Part shown: positions 6,288-9,053 of the stretch, one piece after another
How the letters are laid out: every line of letters starts with the position of its first letter
How positions within the stretch are numbered: the stretch's first letter is position 1
NCBI GenBank assembly: GCA_027053375.1
Contig: JALUJC010000232.1
Location: 1-9,053, forward strand
Reading direction: 5' to 3'
DNA from: Caldifarciminota bacterium
GTDB lineage: Bacteria > Hydrothermota > Hydrothermia > S141-80
DNA length: 9,053 nucleotides
Notes under the pieces: model-generated
Databases searched by the model: none
What the model was told of the DNA's origin: nothing
Seen by the model: the letters and a program-made list of their open reading frames with translations, nothing else
Position numbers and translations under genes: made by a program

Positions 6288-7050
6288 AACGCCTCCGCCC
6301 CTTTATCACCATGCCTTCCAGATTTCCACCCATGAGGTGGATGCCTGCAACCGCTGGCATCTTCATGCCCTTGCACGATGCCTTCAGGAAGCGGCCAGCC
6401 AGCATGCACTGCGGCTCGGGTATGGCTATGAGGAAATGCAGCGACGTGGAAGCTTCTGGGTGATGGTGGAACTGGTCATGGAGATCCAGCGTCTTCCCGG
6501 GTGGCCCGCCCACGGGGAAGTGCGGACCTGGATTGTGGATCACGGGATCCTGCGGGGACGCCGTGATATGGAGGTCCGGGGTGCCGATGGATCACTGTGG
6601 GCACGTGCAGCCACGATCTGGGCGCTTCTGGACGCCCGCACCCATCGTCCCCTTCGGCTGGAGAAGGTGACCCGGGAAGATCTGCCCCGTTTCCCTGACC
6701 GCAGGGCGCTCACGCCCCCGAAGTTTCAATGGAATCCGGGGAATTCGGCACCCCGGGTCTGGCATGATCGTATCCGGTGGTCGGATGTGGACCTCCAGGG
6801 CCATCTCAACAACACCCAGCATCTCCGGCTGGCGCTGGATGCGCTCCCTCCGGATTGGCTGATCGCGCATCGTCCTGCTTTCGTGCATGTGCGCTTTCTT
6901 CGGGAGGCACGGGTGGGGGACCGCATCGGTGTGCGCTTCTGGCATGAGAAAACTTCTTCTTCGCATGAGATCTTTCGTACCGGAGATAACCAGCCGCTGG
7001 CCCGGCTTCATCTCACCTGGAAAGAGGAGGATGGACCGTGTATCCCTTAG
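6277..7050 (+). CDS. Acyl-ACP thioesterase-like double-hotdog protein
   Basis: A 257-residue protein with two hotdog folds in the FatA/FatB (Acyl-ACP_TE) order. Hotdog 1 has the helix LARCLQEAASQHALRLGYG (32-50) and WVMVELVMEIQRLPGWPAHG (61-80), followed by TW. Hotdog 2 has RWSDVDLQGHLNN (167-179) and RFLREARVGD (206-215). Family members hydrolyse acyl-ACP to free fatty acid. Catalytic residues of plant FatB (Asp281, Asn283, His285, Glu319) map to Asp172, Gln174, His176 and Glu210 at a constant offset of 109, so the Asn is replaced by Gln. The start chosen is the second of two adjacent ATGs, six bases after GGGGGA; the ATG at 6274 is equally possible. The gene overlaps the mutase by 11 nt and the epimerase by 13 nt, so it is part of the methylmalonyl-CoA operon. 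The substrate is unknown: acyl-ACP, acyl-CoA or a branched intermediate. Confidence 0.85.
   Translation: MGPETPPPLYHHAFQISTHEVDACNRWHLHALARCLQEAASQHALRLGYGYEEMQRRGSFWVMVELVMEIQRLPGWPAHGEVRTWIVDHGILRGRRDMEVRGADGSLWARAATIWALLDARTHRPLRLEKVTREDLPRFPDRRALTPPKFQWNPGNSAPRVWHDRIRWSDVDLQGHLNNTQHLRLALDALPPDWLIAHRPAFVHVRFLREARVGDRIGVRFWHEKTSSSHEIFRTGDNQPLARLHLTWKEEDGPCIP
7024..7030 (+). promoter_or_regulatory. Ribosome binding site supporting the GTG start of the epimerase
   Basis: GAGGAGG lies seven bases ahead of the GTG at 7038, inside the end of the thioesterase gene. It makes GTG a convincing start and implies translational coupling. Confidence 0.75.
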
Positions 7051-7448
7051 ATCACATTGGCATTGTGGTGCGGGAGGTGGCGCAGGCCGCAACCCTCTGG
7101 GAGAACCTGCTCGGGTGGAAGGTGGTGGCCAGGGATGAGGACCCCGAACGGGGCTTGCGCTTTGTGTTTCTTGCCCGGGGCGAGGGGAATACACCCAGGC
7201 TGGAGTTGATCATGCCCCTGCGAGAGGACACCGCCGTTCAGAAATTCCTGGAAAAGCGCGGAGAAGGCCTTCATCACCTGGCCTTTCGTGTTCCAGCGCT
7301 GGACCATGCGCTGGATCGGTACGTTCAGGAGGGATACCGGGTGGTGGAGGGTCCCCGGATGGGGGCACTGGGTCACCGGATTGCCTTTCTTCACCCCGCC
7401 GACACCGGACGGGTGCTGGTGGAACTGGTGGAGCATTCTGGAAGATGA
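7038..7448 (+). CDS. mce: Methylmalonyl-CoA epimerase
   Basis: A 136-residue protein of the vicinal-oxygen-chelate (glyoxalase) superfamily, the usual length for methylmalonyl-CoA epimerase. It interconverts (S)- and (R)-methylmalonyl-CoA and so supplies the mutase with its isomer. Two beta-alpha-beta-beta-beta modules are visible: the first begins LDHIGIVVREV (4-14), the second GLHHLAFRV (77-85). Likely metal ligands are His6, Glu56 (in RLELIMPL), His79 or His80, and Glu129 (in VLVELVE). The segment HPADTGRVLVEL near the end is typical of this family rather than of glyoxalase I or dioxygenases. The start is GTG, supported by its ribosome binding site. The gene overlaps the thioesterase by 13 nt, and co-occurrence with the mutase strengthens the call. 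Confidence 0.93.
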   Translation: MYPLDHIGIVVREVAQAATLWENLLGWKVVARDEDPERGLRFVFLARGEGNTPRLELIMPLREDTAVQKFLEKRGEGLHHLAFRVPALDHALDRYVQEGYRVVEGPRMGALGHRIAFLHPADTGRVLVELVEHSGR

Positions 7449-7515
7449 GACTTTCATCACGGCTCTCTCCGGTACGGTCCTTTATGCTTGAGATGCAGGC
7501 ACAGGAGGACACACC

Positions 7516-8778
7516 ATGAAACGCGGGTGGTTTCTTGGAGTTCTTGTAGTGGCAGCCGCTCTGGGGACCGGATGCAACGCGCTGAAGGGCTGGATGGGGA
7601 CCCCGGTGTTGCGACAACCGGCGGACAGCGCCGTGTTCTGGAACCTGGACACGGTGGTGTTCGTGTGGGACACCGTGGAAAATGCAGAGCAGTATGAACT
7701 CCAGATCAGCACCCGTGCGGATTTCCAGAATCCCTTTGCCGACATTGTGCTGGATCCCTGGGACTCATCCTATGTCTGGGCACTGAACGGGGAGAGCGGT
7801 CTCTGGTTCTGGCGGATGCGTGCATTGCGGGATTCGGCGTGGAGTCCCTGGTCGGAGGTTCGTGTTTTTCTTGCAGAACCCCGCGTACGCAGTGATCTTG
7901 CGGTTCCCGGCACACCGGAACGTATACAAAGAGACGGAAACCAGGTCTATGCGGCTCTGGGAACGGCGGGGCTTCTGGTGGCACGCCTGAGCGGGGACCA
8001 GCTGATACCCGTGGATACCCTGCCTCAGGACGGCTACACACGGGCGCTGATTGTTCGGGACACCCTTCTGGTGGTGGCCTCGGGACCTCCGGGAGGGTTG
8101 CGGGTGTACCGTCTCACGTCCGCCACGCCCTCCCTGATCGGTGCTGCAGACACCCTCCTTCAGGCCTGGGATGTGGACCTCAGAGACTCTCTGCTCGCGG
8201 TGGCGGACGGTGTGGGAGGAACCCGGGTGTATGTGTTGCGGTCGGGGCAGCCCGTGCTGCTCGCACAGGTGCCTGTGGCACAGAACTACACCGAAAGCCG
8301 GGGGGTTGCGCTGGTGGGCAATCATCTCTTCATTCTGGAAGCCGGGAATGGGGATGGACGCCTGCGTGTCATGGATCTGAGCCAGCCTTCACAACCGCTG
8401 GAGGTCGGACAGGCGGGATCCGTCTGGCTGGCCGATGCCCGGAGGCTGGCCCTGAACCTGCCCTTCGGGTACGCGGTCACGGGATCCGGACGGATGGTGG
8501 TCTTCAACCTCCAGAACCCCTATCAACCTGCGGTGGTTCAGGGAACGGGTTATTTCTATACCACCCCCGTGTGGTCGGACGTGGCCATCACAGGAACCCT
8601 TGCCCTGGTTGCCTCTGGATCGGAAGGTCTGCTGGTGGTGGATCTGACCGATGGCGCCAACCCGCGGTTTGTGGCGCATCACGCAGGTATGCGCAGTGCA
8701 CGTGGGGTGGCTTTTGGACCCTCCGGTCTGCTTCTGGTGGCACACGCGTCCAGAATTTCGGTTCTGGAGGGGGAATAG
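7516..8778 (+). CDS. Probable lipoprotein with FN3-like domain and seven-repeat LVIVD propeller
   Basis: A 420-residue exported protein of unknown function. The N-terminus MKRGWFLGVLVVAAALGTGC is a short signal peptide ending in Cys20, probably lipidated, although the -3 residue is Gly rather than the usual Leu. Residues about 28-120 form an FN3-like domain (VFVWDTVENAEQYELQIS, then WFWRMRALRDSAWSPWS). From about 125 to 418 there are seven repeats of the LVIVD type, each with a variable-hydrophobic strand, G-L-x-V-x-D/R-L and a PxxP-like turn, for example RGVALVGNHLFILEAGNGDG and WSDVAITGTLALVASGSEG. They fit one seven-bladed propeller. The ATG is preceded by AGGAGG with seven bases between. 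It lies 67 nt after the epimerase on the same strand; that gap shows no clear promoter or terminator, so it is probably co-transcribed. Confidence 0.8.
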   Translation: MKRGWFLGVLVVAAALGTGCNALKGWMGTPVLRQPADSAVFWNLDTVVFVWDTVENAEQYELQISTRADFQNPFADIVLDPWDSSYVWALNGESGLWFWRMRALRDSAWSPWSEVRVFLAEPRVRSDLAVPGTPERIQRDGNQVYAALGTAGLLVARLSGDQLIPVDTLPQDGYTRALIVRDTLLVVASGPPGGLRVYRLTSATPSLIGAADTLLQAWDVDLRDSLLAVADGVGGTRVYVLRSGQPVLLAQVPVAQNYTESRGVALVGNHLFILEAGNGDGRLRVMDLSQPSQPLEVGQAGSVWLADARRLALNLPFGYAVTGSGRMVVFNLQNPYQPAVVQGTGYFYTTPVWSDVAITGTLALVASGSEGLLVVDLTDGANPRFVAHHAGMRSARGVAFGPSGLLLVAHASRISVLEGE

Positions 8779-8784
8779 GCCCAC

Positions 8785-9053
8785 TTACCAGAGGCGGCGC
8801 AACCGCGTGCCAGGGTAGTAGTGGGAGAGGATCTGGCGTGCGGTGTAGCCCAGCGCGGCCATCCCCCCCGCGCCCACCTGACACATCCCCACGCCGTGCC
8901 CGTGTCCCCACCCCTCCAGCCACACGCCTTCCCGGGTGGTGCGGATGCGGAACAGGGTGCTGGGAAGCAGCCGCTTCCCCATCCATCGACGGACACGTGC
9001 CTGCCCCTCCACCACCCGGATTCCCCGGGCCCCCACGCTCTGCAGGGCCCGCA
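8785..9053 (-). CDS. SpoIID/LytB-domain protein, C-terminal part
   Basis: The reading frame runs in from the window edge on the minus strand and ends at a TAA at 8787-8785; about 89 residues are visible. They carry the C-terminal signature of the SpoIID domain: LLPSTLFRI, GHGVGMCQVGAGGMA, then ILSHYYPGTRL. SpoIID is a lytic transglycosylase acting on denuded peptidoglycan in sporulating Firmicutes, but the domain is widespread in non-sporulating Gram-negative phyla, where it is an amidase-enhancer-like cell-wall protein. Which role applies here cannot be told, because the catalytic N-terminal part is outside the window. The gene converges on the lipoprotein gene with 6 nt between the stops. 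A GTG at 9036 is in frame but is internal, since the domain begins upstream. Confidence 0.9.
   Translation of the reverse strand, partial: RALQSVGARGIRVVEGQARVRRWMGKRLLPSTLFRIRTTREGVWLEGWGHGHGVGMCQVGAGGMAALGYTARQILSHYYPGTRLRRLW

Noticed and set aside
7031..7050. ATG at 7031 as the start of the epimerase
   Set aside because: It is in a different reading frame from the epimerase; the GTG at 7038 is in frame and well spaced from GAGGAGG.
7449..7515. Promoter for the lipoprotein gene with TATGCT at 7483-7488
   Set aside because: No -35-like box lies at a workable distance. The ribosome binding site is clear, but nothing supports a separate promoter.
8779..8784. A terminator between the convergent lipoprotein and SpoIID-domain genes
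   Set aside because: Only six bases separate the stops, and no hairpin with a T run was seen there or in the adjoining coding ends.

Overview
The window comes from a GC-rich bacterium with a Gram-negative-type envelope, most likely in or near the FCB superphylum or a candidate phylum such as WOR-3. This is an inference. It rests on two secreted proteins that end in FlgD-Ig/Por_Secre_tail-like domains, on beta-propeller proteins with FN3- or Ig-like modules, on a SpoIID/LytB-domain protein, and on a split methylmalonyl-CoA mutase. No rRNA or other taxonomic marker is present, so the phylum is not settled.

Layout. The left half (1-4489) is transcribed leftward. A strong-looking promoter at about 4618-4646 reads into a very large secreted protein (1202-4489) built from two seven-repeat propellers, each followed by an Ig-like domain. 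It overlaps the start of a second secreted propeller protein with Asp-box (BNR) repeats (151-1227). After a gap with a possible promoter and a perfect 12-bp hairpin comes the very start of an NAD-dependent epimerase/dehydratase (1-50), cut by the window edge.

The right half (4707-8778) is transcribed rightward from a divergent promoter at 4672-4700. That promoter is placed so that the mutase mRNA would begin at or next to its ATG, which suggests a leaderless transcript. Three genes overlap by 11-13 nt: methylmalonyl-CoA mutase large subunit, an acyl-ACP thioesterase-like double-hotdog protein, and methylmalonyl-CoA epimerase. After 67 nt comes a lipoprotein-like protein with an FN3-like domain and a seven-repeat LVIVD propeller. 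A SpoIID-domain gene (8785-9053, cut by the edge) converges on it with only 6 nt between the stop codons.

How the genes work together. The mutase and epimerase connect succinyl-CoA with (R)- and (S)-methylmalonyl-CoA, the core of propionyl-CoA metabolism. The B12-binding mutase subunit is not in the window and must be encoded elsewhere. The thioesterase between them is the unexpected part: its catalytic Asn position is Gln, and its substrate is unknown. The leftward genes look like exported surface or extracellular propeller proteins, possibly type IX-like secretion cargo. No CRISPR array, tRNA, rRNA, transposon or defence system was seen.
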